NCBI GenBank assembly: GCA_937925595.1 | Contig: CALALQ010000068.1 | Location: 1 to 34,326, forward strand | Length of the DNA stretch: 34,326 bases | Direction: 5' to 3' | From: an uncultured Demequina sp. | GTDB lineage: Bacteria > Actinomycetota > Actinomycetes > Actinomycetales > Demequinaceae | In this document: one piece after another, positions 1 through 8,678 of the stretch | How positions within the stretch are numbered: position 1 is the stretch's first letter | Layout: every line of letters begins with the position of its first letter | Notes under the pieces: generated by a model | What the model saw: only the letters and a program-made list of their open reading frames with translations | Databases searched by the model: none | Told to the model about the DNA's origin: nothing | Program-made: the position numbers and the translations under genes

Positions 1-441
1 GCCGGTCGCGGTAATCGCTGCCACGATAGGGGTCGGCCGCGCCGCGATGTCGGCCGCGATCCACTCCCGCGCCCCGTCGAGCAGCTTGACCTGCACGGTC
101 GGCGGTTCGCAGCGCCCGTCGATACAGTCGCCGAACTCGTCGGAGTTGGCCGCCAGCCGTTGCAGAAGCGGTTGATAGACCTGGTAGTGCCAACTTCCCG
201 GCGACCACGAATGCACCTGACCGTCGCCGAGCTGTTCGTAGGCGACCTTGTGCGCCGACATCGCCGCCGTCAGTTCCTCGACCATCTTCGGGTGCCGATA
301 CCAGCAGCCCTTGATCCGATCGGTAAGCCGGTAGCAGCCGCGAAACCACTCCACCCAGTCGATCAACTCGTCCCACAACTGTTGTGCTTGTTCCTGATCG
401 AGATGCCGCCACGACAACCGGCCCGGTGTATACCCGCTCAT
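1..441 (-). CDS. DUF4913-like protein, C-terminus off the window
   Basis: This reading frame stays open from an ATG at 441 to the window edge, so the C-terminus is missing and 147 residues are visible. The protein starts MSGYTPGRLSWRHLDQEQ and contains WDELIDWVEWF, then CWYRHPKMVEELTA, then a Tyr/Trp/His-rich stretch (HSWSPGSWHYQVYQP). The Trp-rich helix followed by a WYRHP..VEELTA block is the pattern I associate with DUF4913, a family common on actinobacterial plasmids and phages with no established function. I assign it from memory of the pattern, not from a search. Its ATG overlaps the TGA of the upstream coupling-protein gene (ATGA, 4 bases), so it is probably translated with the transfer operon and may be an accessory to the coupling protein. 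No signal peptide or membrane segment is visible. Confidence 0.7.
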   Translation of the reverse strand, partial: MSGYTPGRLSWRHLDQEQAQQLWDELIDWVEWFRGCYRLTDRIKGCWYRHPKMVEELTAAMSAHKVAYEQLGDGQVHSWSPGSWHYQVYQPLLQRLAANSDEFGDCIDGRCEPPTVQVKLLDGAREWIAADIAARPTPIVAAITATG

Positions 442-2249
442 CCGAGCACCACTTCCCCGCCCGTACGGGACCAGGCCCAATCGGGCAGCTCCCCCGTCTC
501 GCAGACCCAGTTGTAGACCTCTTGAGAGTCGAGCACCCGCTTCTTCCAGTGCGGAATGTCCCACACCAGCGGGAGATGGACCCGCGCCGGAGCCGCACCC
601 CGATAGATCATCAATGCCTGGTCAGCAGGCATTCCGCGAATCTCCGGGGCGGTCATCACCTTCGTCTGCCGAGGAGCCTGCGTCGGAGACCACCACTCTT
701 CGCGCTCACCGGTCAATCGGGAGATCTGCTCGAGCTCGTTCACATCACCGAGGCCGGGCAGGATGATCCGCACCGGCGAGTTCGTCGTGAACATCTTCCC
801 CGCGCTCGGACCCCATCGCCGGATGTTCTGCTCCTGACCGTGGCAGAACGCCCAGATCGAGATTCCTCGCCCGGCGCTGTCGGAGACCTTGTCGGGCAGA
901 TCCGGGATGGGCGCGACATTGTTGACCTCATCGAGAACGAACCGCACCGGAGGGTCGATTCGCTCCTCCGGGTACTCCCGCGAAATCTCTTTGGCCAGGT
1001 AATACGCCTCCGCCGCCAACGCCGTGACGATCGGTGCACTCGAGCCGTAGGAGCCTTCGGAGATCAGATACAGCGTCCCGCCGTCGCGGATGAGCTGCGC
1101 GAGGTTCACCGACTCATCGGCGGTGACATTGACTGCCGCCATCAGCTTCGGTGAGGCGAGGGGATCGAGCAGCGTCGAGACCGTCGACATCACATCGTCG
1201 ACCGAATCCGACCCCGAGCCACCAAGCTGCGAATACTCCACGCTCCACGTCGGCAGGTCCCGGTCCAGAATCTCCTTGACCTTCGGCACCTGCCGCTGCA
1301 TCGCCCAGCGATAGAAGGTGGTCACATCCCCACCGGACACCGCGGCCGCATACAGACAGCACCGCAGGTACTTCGCTGCGTTCGTCGAGAAGTACCCACT
1401 GTTCTTGGTATCGCCGAGGGGAACAGCCTGCACCAACGCATCGGCACGCCGGATCGCCGTATCCGGGTCATCGCAGCCGGCCAGCAGGGACCACCGCATC
1501 GGCGTCGGCCACCGCGTGATGCCCTCGGGGTCGAACACCTCGACCGGGCCGGACGCCAACCGTTGCCCCACCGTCGACCACAGCAGATCAGGTTTGGTGG
1601 TCGTGGCCAGCACGAACCCGACCGACTCGACGATCCGCTGCCAAGCCAACCGCCAGCTCTTGCCCGATCCGGTCGGACCCTCGACCAGCGTGCCGTCCCG
1701 GTACTGAACGAACACCTCGGCATCTTTGCCATGCTCGCCGTAGAGCGTGCCGATCCGGGTCGCCACCTGATGTGCGTCGATCTTGCGGACCGGAGTATCA
1801 CCCAAGCTCACCCGATTCGTCTTCGCGGCTTTCACCGCGCTCCTGCGATCGAGGCCGCGCCGCCGCAGCTCCGCCCGGTCCGCAAACCCTACTTGGCGCG
1901 TGCGCTTAGCGCGCTGACGTGCCGAAACCTTCCCATCGATCACGAGGGCGACGGTGATATAGACCAGCATCGCTGCGATCAGGCACACCCACACCGCGAT
2001 CGCCGAGCCCGGCCGCGAGTCCTCGGGCCAGCCCACCGTCGGGTCACCCGGCGTGAGCACCAACGCCCGCAACACCGACAACGTGCCGTACAGCCCTTCC
2101 GGGAACACCGGACCTGCCCCGGTCACCAGGCCAGCAACCGCGCCCCCGGCGTACACCGTCCACAGGACCCCGCCGATCACCACGACCACCGGGCCGGTGC
2201 CGACCGGAATTACCGGCTGTGTCGGCCGCTGCTGACCCCGCTCGTTCAC
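438..2249 (-). CDS. Type IV coupling protein, VirD4/TraG family
   Basis: This 603-residue protein is the inner-membrane ATPase expected to hand the relaxase-DNA complex to the secretion channel. Two hydrophobic segments lie near the N-terminus (about residues 18-42 and 81-104), and the rest is cytoplasmic. Walker A is GPTGSGKS at 191-198 and Walker B is RFVLDE at 436-441, inside a typical VirD4 context (PVRFVLDEVNNVAPIPDLP). A later SIWAFCHGQEQNIRRWG stretch matches the motor-domain region that follows Walker B in this family. The start is GTG, and its GTGA overlaps the TGA of the upstream VirB4-type gene by four bases. The next gene starts in its stop codon in the same way. Length and motif order fit actinobacterial TraG/VirD4 proteins. 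No relaxase gene is visible in this window, so its substrate must be encoded elsewhere. Confidence 0.93.
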   Translation of the reverse strand: MNERGQQRPTQPVIPVGTGPVVVVIGGVLWTVYAGGAVAGLVTGAGPVFPEGLYGTLSVLRALVLTPGDPTVGWPEDSRPGSAIAVWVCLIAAMLVYITVALVIDGKVSARQRAKRTRQVGFADRAELRRRGLDRRSAVKAAKTNRVSLGDTPVRKIDAHQVATRIGTLYGEHGKDAEVFVQYRDGTLVEGPTGSGKSWRLAWQRIVESVGFVLATTTKPDLLWSTVGQRLASGPVEVFDPEGITRWPTPMRWSLLAGCDDPDTAIRRADALVQAVPLGDTKNSGYFSTNAAKYLRCCLYAAAVSGGDVTTFYRWAMQRQVPKVKEILDRDLPTWSVEYSQLGGSGSDSVDDVMSTVSTLLDPLASPKLMAAVNVTADESVNLAQLIRDGGTLYLISEGSYGSSAPIVTALAAEAYYLAKEISREYPEERIDPPVRFVLDEVNNVAPIPDLPDKVSDSAGRGISIWAFCHGQEQNIRRWGPSAGKMFTTNSPVRIILPGLGDVNELEQISRLTGEREEWWSPTQAPRQTKVMTAPEIRGMPADQALMIYRGAAPARVHLPLVWDIPHWKKRVLDSQEVYNWVCETGELPDWAWSRTGGEVVLG

Positions 2250-3745
2250 TGCACCGCCCCCACCAGCTCGGCCAATTCCTCGGCATCGAGAGTGTCCGGG
2301 AGCCGGGTCTGCCCGACCAGCGTGCTCGCCTCACCCCGAATGACCTCATCGGTGTCGGTGAGGGTGATCTCGAGCGGGGACCGCTCGTGCTTCATCAGCA
2401 CCGGATCGGACTTGCCCATCACCACGAGACACTGCCCCTTGTGCATCGACATCAGCAGATCGACGCAGTATTCGGGGAGGTGGTACATGCGAACCGTCTG
2501 CTCGGCATCGTCCACGCGATCCTGTCCATACAGGAACACGATCCCGGCTTCCTGCATCAACGCCCTGGCCGGAGAATCCGCAGGTAGATCGGCGATGTGA
2601 TGGAACGCTGAGACCGTGGACAGGCCCAGGCCGCGAGAGAGCTTCATGTTGTCCCGGAAAACCCGCCCGGTCGAGCCTTCCGCGATGTGCCAGCCTTCCT
2701 CGACGATGAGAATGGTCTGCTTGTGCTCGGATGCGCGAGCGGCGAGAACATTCGACAGCCACGTATTGATGACCGTCATCACCACCCGCAGCGCCGGTCC
2801 CTTGTTGGGCAGTTCGGACACGTCGAAGTGCACGAGCGGGTGGTCGAGCGCATGACGGACATCGGCCGAGGTCGGCTGATCGACCAACCCGCGCAGATCT
2901 CCTTCGCAGAGCTGCCGCAGCGCCAGGCCCGGATCCCGACCCCACCGGCACGCTTCCTTCTCCCACACCTCACCGAAGGTGACTGTCGCTTCCTCCGGCG
3001 TCGATAGCAGCAGATCGGCGACATCACGCAGGATCGGCTCGGTGCCTTCGCTGCGGGCACGTTCGTTGACCAGTCTCAGCGCCAGGTTCAGCGCCGCGAT
3101 CTCCGTCTGCACCAACGTCCGCTGCATGGTGTCCTCGAGTACCGCGGCAATCAGCACTTCTTGACCGGCCGGCACGATGCCACCAGAAGTGGTCACCGAC
3201 GACGAAATCGCCGGGTCCATGATGTTCAACCGCGCACCGTCACCGCCGGTCTTGAACCTGATCGACGGCACCCCCAGCGACTTGGCGAGCTCGGTGTACT
3301 CACCACCGCGATCACCCTGACGCTTCTTGTCGATCACCACGACCTGACGGCCGGCCGCGATCTGCCGCAGTCCCAGGGTGGTCTTGATCAATGAGGACTT
3401 CGCCTTGCCGATGTCACCGACCACCGCGACGTTGATGTTCTCGATCTCACTTCCGTACAACGCGAACGGATCGGTAATGACCAGCGCATTCGACATCAGG
3501 TTCCGCCCCGACACGAGACCTTCGTGCCGCACGTTCTTGCGGGTGGTCGCCAGATTCAGCGCTTCGGCCTGGCGAGTCGTCGACCACACCCCTTCCGGGC
3601 GCGGTTCGTACCATCCCCACCGGTCGAGCCACTTGTTGCGCTTCGGCGGACGCCGACGAGGAACCGTCGGCGTGTCCGCCTGATCTACCTCCGGAGCGGT
3701 CGGCGCAGGCGCAGCGTCCTTTTTGCGGCTGCGTAGTGACGGCAT
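2246..3745 (-). CDS. VirB4-type conjugation ATPase (motor domain only)
   Basis: This 499-residue ATPase would power assembly and transport of the type IV secretion machine from the cytoplasmic face. It resembles the C-terminal motor half of VirB4. The nucleotide loop is GDIGKAKSS (about 110-118), with Ala where the canonical GK[S/T] has Gly. The Walker B region is TILIVEEGWHI, with Glu-Glu (349-350) in place of Asp-Glu. Downstream, NMKLSRGLGLSTVSAFHH and FLYGQDRVDDAEQT fit the late VirB4/TraC motifs. The frame stays open further upstream, but I start at the ATG at 3745 because it overlaps the upstream stop as TGATG, and the extra residues are Arg-rich and overlap the upstream gene. The N-terminal 45 residues are charged and Pro-rich. 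The upstream SCO6880-like protein probably supplies the missing N-terminal half, so VirB4 appears split. Confidence 0.87.
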   Translation of the reverse strand: MPSLRSRKKDAAPAPTAPEVDQADTPTVPRRRPPKRNKWLDRWGWYEPRPEGVWSTTRQAEALNLATTRKNVRHEGLVSGRNLMSNALVITDPFALYGSEIENINVAVVGDIGKAKSSLIKTTLGLRQIAAGRQVVVIDKKRQGDRGGEYTELAKSLGVPSIRFKTGGDGARLNIMDPAISSSVTTSGGIVPAGQEVLIAAVLEDTMQRTLVQTEIAALNLALRLVNERARSEGTEPILRDVADLLLSTPEEATVTFGEVWEKEACRWGRDPGLALRQLCEGDLRGLVDQPTSADVRHALDHPLVHFDVSELPNKGPALRVVMTVINTWLSNVLAARASEHKQTILIVEEGWHIAEGSTGRVFRDNMKLSRGLGLSTVSAFHHIADLPADSPARALMQEAGIVFLYGQDRVDDAEQTVRMYHLPEYCVDLLMSMHKGQCLVVMGKSDPVLMKHERSPLEITLTDTDEVIRGEASTLVGQTRLPDTLDAEELAELVGAVQ

Positions 3746-5340
3746 CAGACCCCCTTGGCCCGGGTGTACTTGGTGGCCGCGAGTCCACGGCCGAGCGGCA
3801 GAGTGAGGAATTGCGCGACATCGTGGCTGTCGTCGAACCAGGTGAACTCTTTGATGGCGGCTTGGTCGGCGGCCTGCTCGAGCCGCGCACACGCCCGCAT
3901 CACCGCATCCTCATCCGGTGCGGTGACCGACACTGCCATCGACCAGATCACCCCGTGGTGTCCCGATCCCGGCTTGAGGTCTTCGCGGCGACGCAGCGAC
4001 GCCGACGCCATGACCTCCGATGCACCGTCGGTGACCTGGCCCTTCTTTCGCTCCTTGTACTGGCGTGCTGCATCCTCGGTCGCGTCCTTGCGTGCCACCT
4101 GGCGCGCTTTGACCGCATCGACGAAATCCATCCGCACCTTCACCGTGCGGATTGTTGGCTGGGCCGGAAGCCCCTCAACAGGATCGCCGGGGTCCGGGTC
4201 GACGCCGGTCAACAGCGGCGAGAGCCATTCAGCGTGCAGCGGGATCGGTTCGATCGAACCGGGTCGGATCAACCCGACTCGGGTATCCCATCGGTCGGAC
4301 ACCCGTGTCGACAGGTCTCCGCCGACATACGACGGCCAGCAGTTGCCCCAGTTCGCGCCCCGGTGGGCATCGAGTGCGTAGGACGGATCGAGCATCGAGC
4401 GGAACACCGCACAGGCACGCTGTTGGCCGAGCACCTGCACCTGCCCGAGCCGGGCCGAGGTCAGCGCGCCGACCGCCCGCATGGTCTCCTCGACGATGAC
4501 CTGGCCGATACCGGCCTTCGTCTCTACGCCCTTACGCTTGGCGACCGCTCCGGCCGCCGACAGCAACTTGACCGACTTCGGGAAGATCAGCGTGGCGTAG
4601 CAACGATGCTCTTCCGACTCCGGGGCCAGACCGTCGATGAGCTGGCCGTAGGACTCGACCGCAGGCATCACCCGGTGTGCATGAGGATTCGCACGCACCA
4701 CCGATTCCATCCACGCCACGTGCGGAGTCAGATCGGCCGGCACCGAGCGGTGCACCATCTCCAGCCCTCGAAGCAGCGAGGATCGGCGCGCGAACGAGGC
4801 CAGCGTGCGCGAGAACGCCTGCGAGGTCACCGCCCATTCCTCTGCACCGCGGAGTCCTTCGGCAAGCCCTTGAATCGACAGCACCACCGAGTAGTAGTTG
4901 TTGTCACCAGGCGTCCGGTGCTCGAGGATGAACATGTCATCGAGACCTGTATCGGTCAGATCCAGCGGAGCGACATCTCCGAGCGGCACCGGGAACTCCC
5001 AGCCCGGATCGGCTCCGAGCACCCCGTACAACTCATCACCGGGCGCCCGGTAGACGTGTTCACCGTGCTTTCGCCGCCGCCGATCCCGGATCCGGTGCAG
5101 TTTCTCCCCCGCCCAAGACCGGCGACCGTTGATGTCGGTCGTCGCCCACAGCGTGCCGCCCACCACCGCAAGGACACCGGCCAGTGTCCAGATCGTCGAT
5201 CCGAAGAAGACGAACAGGAACATCGAGACCATCAGCGCCGCTGCATAGGCGAACAGCACCGGTTCGGGAACGGGGATCAGTCCTCGGCGAGCGATCTCCG
5301 AACCGAGGATCGAGGTGCGCTGCTCACTGTCGCTCATCAT
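3745..5340 (-). CDS. SCO6880-like type IV secretion membrane protein
   Basis: This 531-residue protein has two adjacent membrane segments near the N-terminus (about residues 25-65: VLFAYAAALMVSMFLFVFFG and TIWTLAGVLAVVGGTLW). A large soluble domain without Walker motifs follows. This layout (PrgI-like hairpin plus a VirB4-N-like domain) is that of the SCO6880 family, which is found just before the VirB4-type ATPase in actinobacterial conjugation clusters. It contains a charged segment rich in Lys/Arg/Glu (VKARQVARKDATEDAARQYK) and ends ...TKYTRAKGV. Two tandem ATGs open the gene (5340 and 5337). GGGAGATC lies eight to ten bases upstream, within the end of the TrbL-like gene, and the first ATG overlaps that gene's TGA. 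It likely acts as the membrane-linked N-terminal partner of the downstream ATPase. Confidence 0.85.
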   Translation of the reverse strand: MMSDSEQRTSILGSEIARRGLIPVPEPVLFAYAAALMVSMFLFVFFGSTIWTLAGVLAVVGGTLWATTDINGRRSWAGEKLHRIRDRRRRKHGEHVYRAPGDELYGVLGADPGWEFPVPLGDVAPLDLTDTGLDDMFILEHRTPGDNNYYSVVLSIQGLAEGLRGAEEWAVTSQAFSRTLASFARRSSLLRGLEMVHRSVPADLTPHVAWMESVVRANPHAHRVMPAVESYGQLIDGLAPESEEHRCYATLIFPKSVKLLSAAGAVAKRKGVETKAGIGQVIVEETMRAVGALTSARLGQVQVLGQQRACAVFRSMLDPSYALDAHRGANWGNCWPSYVGGDLSTRVSDRWDTRVGLIRPGSIEPIPLHAEWLSPLLTGVDPDPGDPVEGLPAQPTIRTVKVRMDFVDAVKARQVARKDATEDAARQYKERKKGQVTDGASEVMASASLRRREDLKPGSGHHGVIWSMAVSVTAPDEDAVMRACARLEQAADQAAIKEFTWFDDSHDVAQFLTLPLGRGLAATKYTRAKGV

Positions 5341-7466
5341 TGATCTCCCATGTTGTCGGCCCGCTCGGGAGCGCTCTGCGCTGCCTGCGCCGCCTTGTTC
5401 AGTGCTGCACCGCCGACCGTCCCGGCTACTACCACCGCACCAACCCCGGCCGAGGCGGCCGTGCCGGAGATGCCCTTGGCTGCCCCTATGAGCTTGCGAG
5501 TGCTCGCCCCACCGTGCCCGCCACCGCTATGACCTGCGGTAACACCCGAGTGCTGGTGGGAGGTCGACCCGGCGGAACTATGGGACGTCGACCCGTTCGA
5601 GGTGGAGGCCACTCCCCCACCGACGCCCCCGCCGCCGACAGGATGGGAGTGTGCCGCCCCTGCGGAGCGGGCCGCAGCGACCTCACCCCCGCCACCACCG
5701 CCGCGGGCCATCATTGCCATCTGCGCGGTCTGCAAAGTGCCGCCCAGCCCTTGTCCGGTCGCCGATCCGGTATCGCCGAAACCTTCTGAATCTTCACTGG
5801 ACGGCATGAACGGGGCGTACTTGAGCAGCGACCACGGAGCGAGTCCGACCAGTCCGATGCACACCGCCGACATTGCCAAGGCGCCAAGCGATGCGAGGTC
5901 ACCGTCGACGTAGGCCCCGGCGCTGCTGTCGATCAGCACCGTGGCCAAGAACCCCAGGCCGAGGAAGATCACCGGCTTGGAAAACACGATCGAGATGAAT
6001 ACGAAGATCGGGCGCATCGCCTTCTTCCGCAGGTTCGGATGCACCCACAATCCGAACGCGACACCTGTCAGGCCGGCGAGGATCGGCAAGGCAGCGGCGT
6101 GCATCAACATGCCGAAGAACAACGCCAGCGACCCGAGGAACAACAACCCGAAGAACACGATTCCGGTCAGAGAGCCACCGACGACGGTGTCGCTCGTGAT
6201 GCCTCCGAGCATTGCCGATACTGACACCACCGCCTGCTCCAAGTCCTGCTTGAGCAGTCCGGACAGGGAGGTGGTCAGCGCGTGCGAGAGCTGGACCAGC
6301 ATTTCGGCGGCGGCCGGGGCGAACATCATCGACAGCACACCCAACGGGGCGTATCCGATCAGGCTGTGCGCCAGTTCCATTCGTGTCGATTTCTGTGCGG
6401 AGGTTCGGTAGATCGTGAACAGTGCGGTGATCGACATGACGAACACCCCGATTCCGCAACTGACCGCGTACCACCGCAGGAAACCTTCATCCCGCGGGTT
6501 GAACTCGTGGATGTTCGCCAAGCCCTCGAGGACCGAGGTGGTCAGCGATACCGCGCTTTCCTTGGTGCTGTTGGCCCAGTCGTCGATCACGCTGCCCGGA
6601 TCAGCGATGAACGCGACCACATCACCGGCCTTGTCGACGGCCGCCATACCGAGGCCGACGCCGAGCTGGATCTGAAGCGGCGTGGCGGCCTTGAGGACCA
6701 CACCACCGACTCTGGCGAGATCGAGGAACCGGTCGGCGAAGTCCTTGTTCTGCTCTTTCCAGTTCCAGATGCCACCGAACATCGCTCCGATCTGTGTGTT
6801 CCAGCCCCGGCACTGGTTGATCTCGCTGATGTTGGTGCCCTTGTCGCAGTCGAGGAAATAAGCCCTGTTGCAAAGCATCTCGTGATCGCTGCACGGATTC
6901 TCGAAAATGTCGTCCGGCAGGTTATCGACCCACTTCTGTTGCTTCATCACTGCGATCGAACCGGCGTCGGGTGCTGCCGCCCAGGTAAATCCCCAGTGGT
7001 TCCCGCTGGGCTCCGACCACTTCGCCAGATCCGCAGCGCACACCTTGGCCGAGGGCGAGAACTCCGGGTCGCCACCGGGGAAGGATGCCGGCCAGGTGGT
7101 CGGAGCCTTGCCATCGAGCACCGCTTGCTTCGCTTCGTCCTCTGAAACACCCATCAGTTCGGCGTACTGCGCGATGCGCTGCGTCACAGGGGACGCCCAG
7201 TAGAGAATTTGCTGGTCGAAGCGGAGGTACTGCGCGAGGTACTGCCCGAAGTCGCCACCCTTGTCCGCACACGCCGGATCGGTCGACCACCCGGCCGCCT
7301 CGAACTCCGGGTGACCGGGAAAGAACTCCTTGAGCTCGTCTGGCATCCCAGCAGGCCACCCTTCGGCAGCGCCACTGAGCGGCTGCGCCCACGCAGGCGT
7401 CGCACTCGAGGCCAACGCGAGCACCGCCAGCAGCACCGCAAGCAAAGTACGGACAAGGGATCGCAT
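5337..7466 (-). CDS. TrbL/VirB6-like polytopic channel protein
   Basis: This 709-residue protein is the likely inner-membrane channel component. The start is the ATG at 7466, because a clear signal peptide begins there (MRSLVRTLLAVLLAVLALAS, then SATPAWAQ). The residues encoded further upstream overlap the previous gene and look non-coding. A soluble region of about 300 residues follows with many Cys (for example ENPCSDHEMLC and FLDCDKGTN), suggesting disulfides outside the membrane. Next come about six hydrophobic segments, including WYAVSCGIGVFVMSITALF, LTGIVFFGLLFLGSLALFFG and PIFVFISIVFSKPVIFLGLG. The last 150 residues are low-complexity, rich in Gly, Ser and His (GGGGGG; HSHPVGGGG; SHQHSGVTAGHSGGGHGG). 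Only two bases separate its start from the stop of the VirB8-like gene, and its TGA overlaps the next ATG. Confidence 0.87.
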   Translation of the reverse strand: MRSLVRTLLAVLLAVLALASSATPAWAQPLSGAAEGWPAGMPDELKEFFPGHPEFEAAGWSTDPACADKGGDFGQYLAQYLRFDQQILYWASPVTQRIAQYAELMGVSEDEAKQAVLDGKAPTTWPASFPGGDPEFSPSAKVCAADLAKWSEPSGNHWGFTWAAAPDAGSIAVMKQQKWVDNLPDDIFENPCSDHEMLCNRAYFLDCDKGTNISEINQCRGWNTQIGAMFGGIWNWKEQNKDFADRFLDLARVGGVVLKAATPLQIQLGVGLGMAAVDKAGDVVAFIADPGSVIDDWANSTKESAVSLTTSVLEGLANIHEFNPRDEGFLRWYAVSCGIGVFVMSITALFTIYRTSAQKSTRMELAHSLIGYAPLGVLSMMFAPAAAEMLVQLSHALTTSLSGLLKQDLEQAVVSVSAMLGGITSDTVVGGSLTGIVFFGLLFLGSLALFFGMLMHAAALPILAGLTGVAFGLWVHPNLRKKAMRPIFVFISIVFSKPVIFLGLGFLATVLIDSSAGAYVDGDLASLGALAMSAVCIGLVGLAPWSLLKYAPFMPSSEDSEGFGDTGSATGQGLGGTLQTAQMAMMARGGGGGGEVAAARSAGAAHSHPVGGGGVGGGVASTSNGSTSHSSAGSTSHQHSGVTAGHSGGGHGGASTRKLIGAAKGISGTAASAGVGAVVVAGTVGGAALNKAAQAAQSAPERADNMGDQ

Positions 7467-7468
7467 GA

Positions 7469-8221
7469 TTACTCCACGAAGAAGGTGTAGAGGCCGTTCG
7501 CGCCGAACTCGGCGAGAGTGGAATCCCCTTCGGGGAACGAGACCTCTTCGGGCTCGGGACCGGACCGGAACGTCCAATCCACGGCCTTCCAATCCCCGTT
7601 CTCCCACTCCAAGGTCACCGTGGTCGTGGACCAGACAGTAAGGACGCTGACCTTGCCCGTGCCGCTCAGATCGTTCTGGCTCGCCGAGACTGCCCACACC
7701 GACACCACCGCACGGTCATCCGAGTAGTCCGTGACGTTGACCAGGGCGGGAAGGACGTTCATCACCGTGCCCTCGGCCTGTGTCACGCTCTCGTCAAGGA
7801 CTGCCAGCAGCGCATCGCTGGCGTTGCTACCGACGAGGGCCGATTTGGCTTCCTCGGCAGAGATTCGACCGAGAGAGACCTGGTTTGCGGCCTGCACGAA
7901 GTTCGTTGCTGCGGTCTGTGCTCCGGCTTCGGTGCGGTCATAGCCATGCGGAATCCCGTTGGTGATCGAGTTGGGACCGTGCCCGGTCCGCACCGTGTCG
8001 GACTCCGAGCTACCGCCGCTCAGCCCCGCGAGAATGATCCCGAGGATCGTCACCACGAGCAGGATCACCAGGCCGTACTTGAACCATGAGGGCAGTCTGT
8101 CGAACGCTGCCTTCCATCCTTTGGTCTCTGCCGTCTTCGCCGAGGATGTCGGCGTCGGTGCTGCTGTTGCCGAGGGCGATTGCTGGGAGCCCGGCTTGAT
8201 CGAGCTGAAATCGGGTGCCAT
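7469..8221 (-). CDS. VirB8-like single-pass membrane protein
   Basis: This 250-residue protein has a Pro/Ala/Ser/Thr-rich cytoplasmic N-terminus, one membrane segment (about 48-68, WFKYGLVILLVVTILGIILA) and an extracytoplasmic domain of about 150 residues. The topology and the C-terminal alternation of helices and strands (TAATNFVQAANQVSLG at the start, then VTVTLEWENGDWKAVDWTFR at the end) fit the NTF2-like fold of VirB8/TcpC assembly-scaffold proteins. The family call rests on topology, size and position beside TrbL, since primary sequence is poorly conserved in this group. It begins with ATG at 8221, 33 bases after the VirB2-like stop. A GTTAGGAGAATCAG stretch supplies a good ribosome-binding site. 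Confidence 0.75.
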   Translation of the reverse strand: MAPDFSSIKPGSQQSPSATAAPTPTSSAKTAETKGWKAAFDRLPSWFKYGLVILLVVTILGIILAGLSGGSSESDTVRTGHGPNSITNGIPHGYDRTEAGAQTAATNFVQAANQVSLGRISAEEAKSALVGSNASDALLAVLDESVTQAEGTVMNVLPALVNVTDYSDDRAVVSVWAVSASQNDLSGTGKVSVLTVWSTTTVTLEWENGDWKAVDWTFRSGPEPEEVSFPEGDSTLAEFGANGLYTFFVE

Positions 8222-8254
8222 CTGATTCTCCTAACAGTGCTGGTAGATCGGCTA

Positions 8255-8653
8255 TCAGCCGTTGACGACGAACAAGATGGCGCCGACGATGATCCCGGCT
8301 CCGGCCACGCAACCGAACGCCACACCAGCGGTCTTGGCCGAATCCATCGAATCGCTCAATTCGCTCTGGTAGCCCCCGGCGCGAGCCTTACGGATCTTGT
8401 AGAGCGAAATGATCAGGTTGACTGCGGATACCGCCAGGACCGCACCCCAGATACCGCCCGCAATCCGCGACCAGGTGCTCTGGAACGTAGGACCGAACAC
8501 CCCCAGATCAGGGGAGATTCCGTCGAGTGGATTGTCGGTCTGAGCCGAGGCGGTACCGGCGGTGAGCAACACCGTGCCGATCGTGGCCGACAGCAGGGAC
8601 GCAGCACGGGCCACGCTACGAGGTAGCGACCGCATCGAGGTATTGCGAGACAT
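8255..8653 (-). CDS. VirB2/TrbC-like small membrane protein
   Basis: This 132-residue protein has a positively charged start, a cleavable signal sequence ending near TAGTASAQ, a short linker and two hydrophobic segments (IAGGIWGAVLAVSAVNLIIS and GVAFGCVAGAGIIVGAILFV) separated by a charged loop, KIRKARAGG. Signal peptide plus two membrane helices around a short basic loop is the layout of VirB2/TrbC pilin-type subunits. It also sits where such a gene is expected, just before the VirB8- and VirB6-like genes. Whether it forms a pilus is unknown, because Gram-positive systems usually lack one. A GTG at 8656 lies directly before the ATG at 8653, and AGGA serves either start. I use the ATG. Confidence 0.7.
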   Translation of the reverse strand: MSRNTSMRSLPRSVARAASLLSATIGTVLLTAGTASAQTDNPLDGISPDLGVFGPTFQSTWSRIAGGIWGAVLAVSAVNLIISLYKIRKARAGGYQSELSDSMDSAKTAGVAFGCVAGAGIIVGAILFVVNG

Positions 8654-8678
8654 CACAGGGGTCCTTTCACACAGAAGG

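Noticed and set aside
3736..5343. A 535-codon open frame on the plus strand
   Set aside because: It mirrors the SCO6880-like gene and has His/Arg-rich, motif-free sequence.
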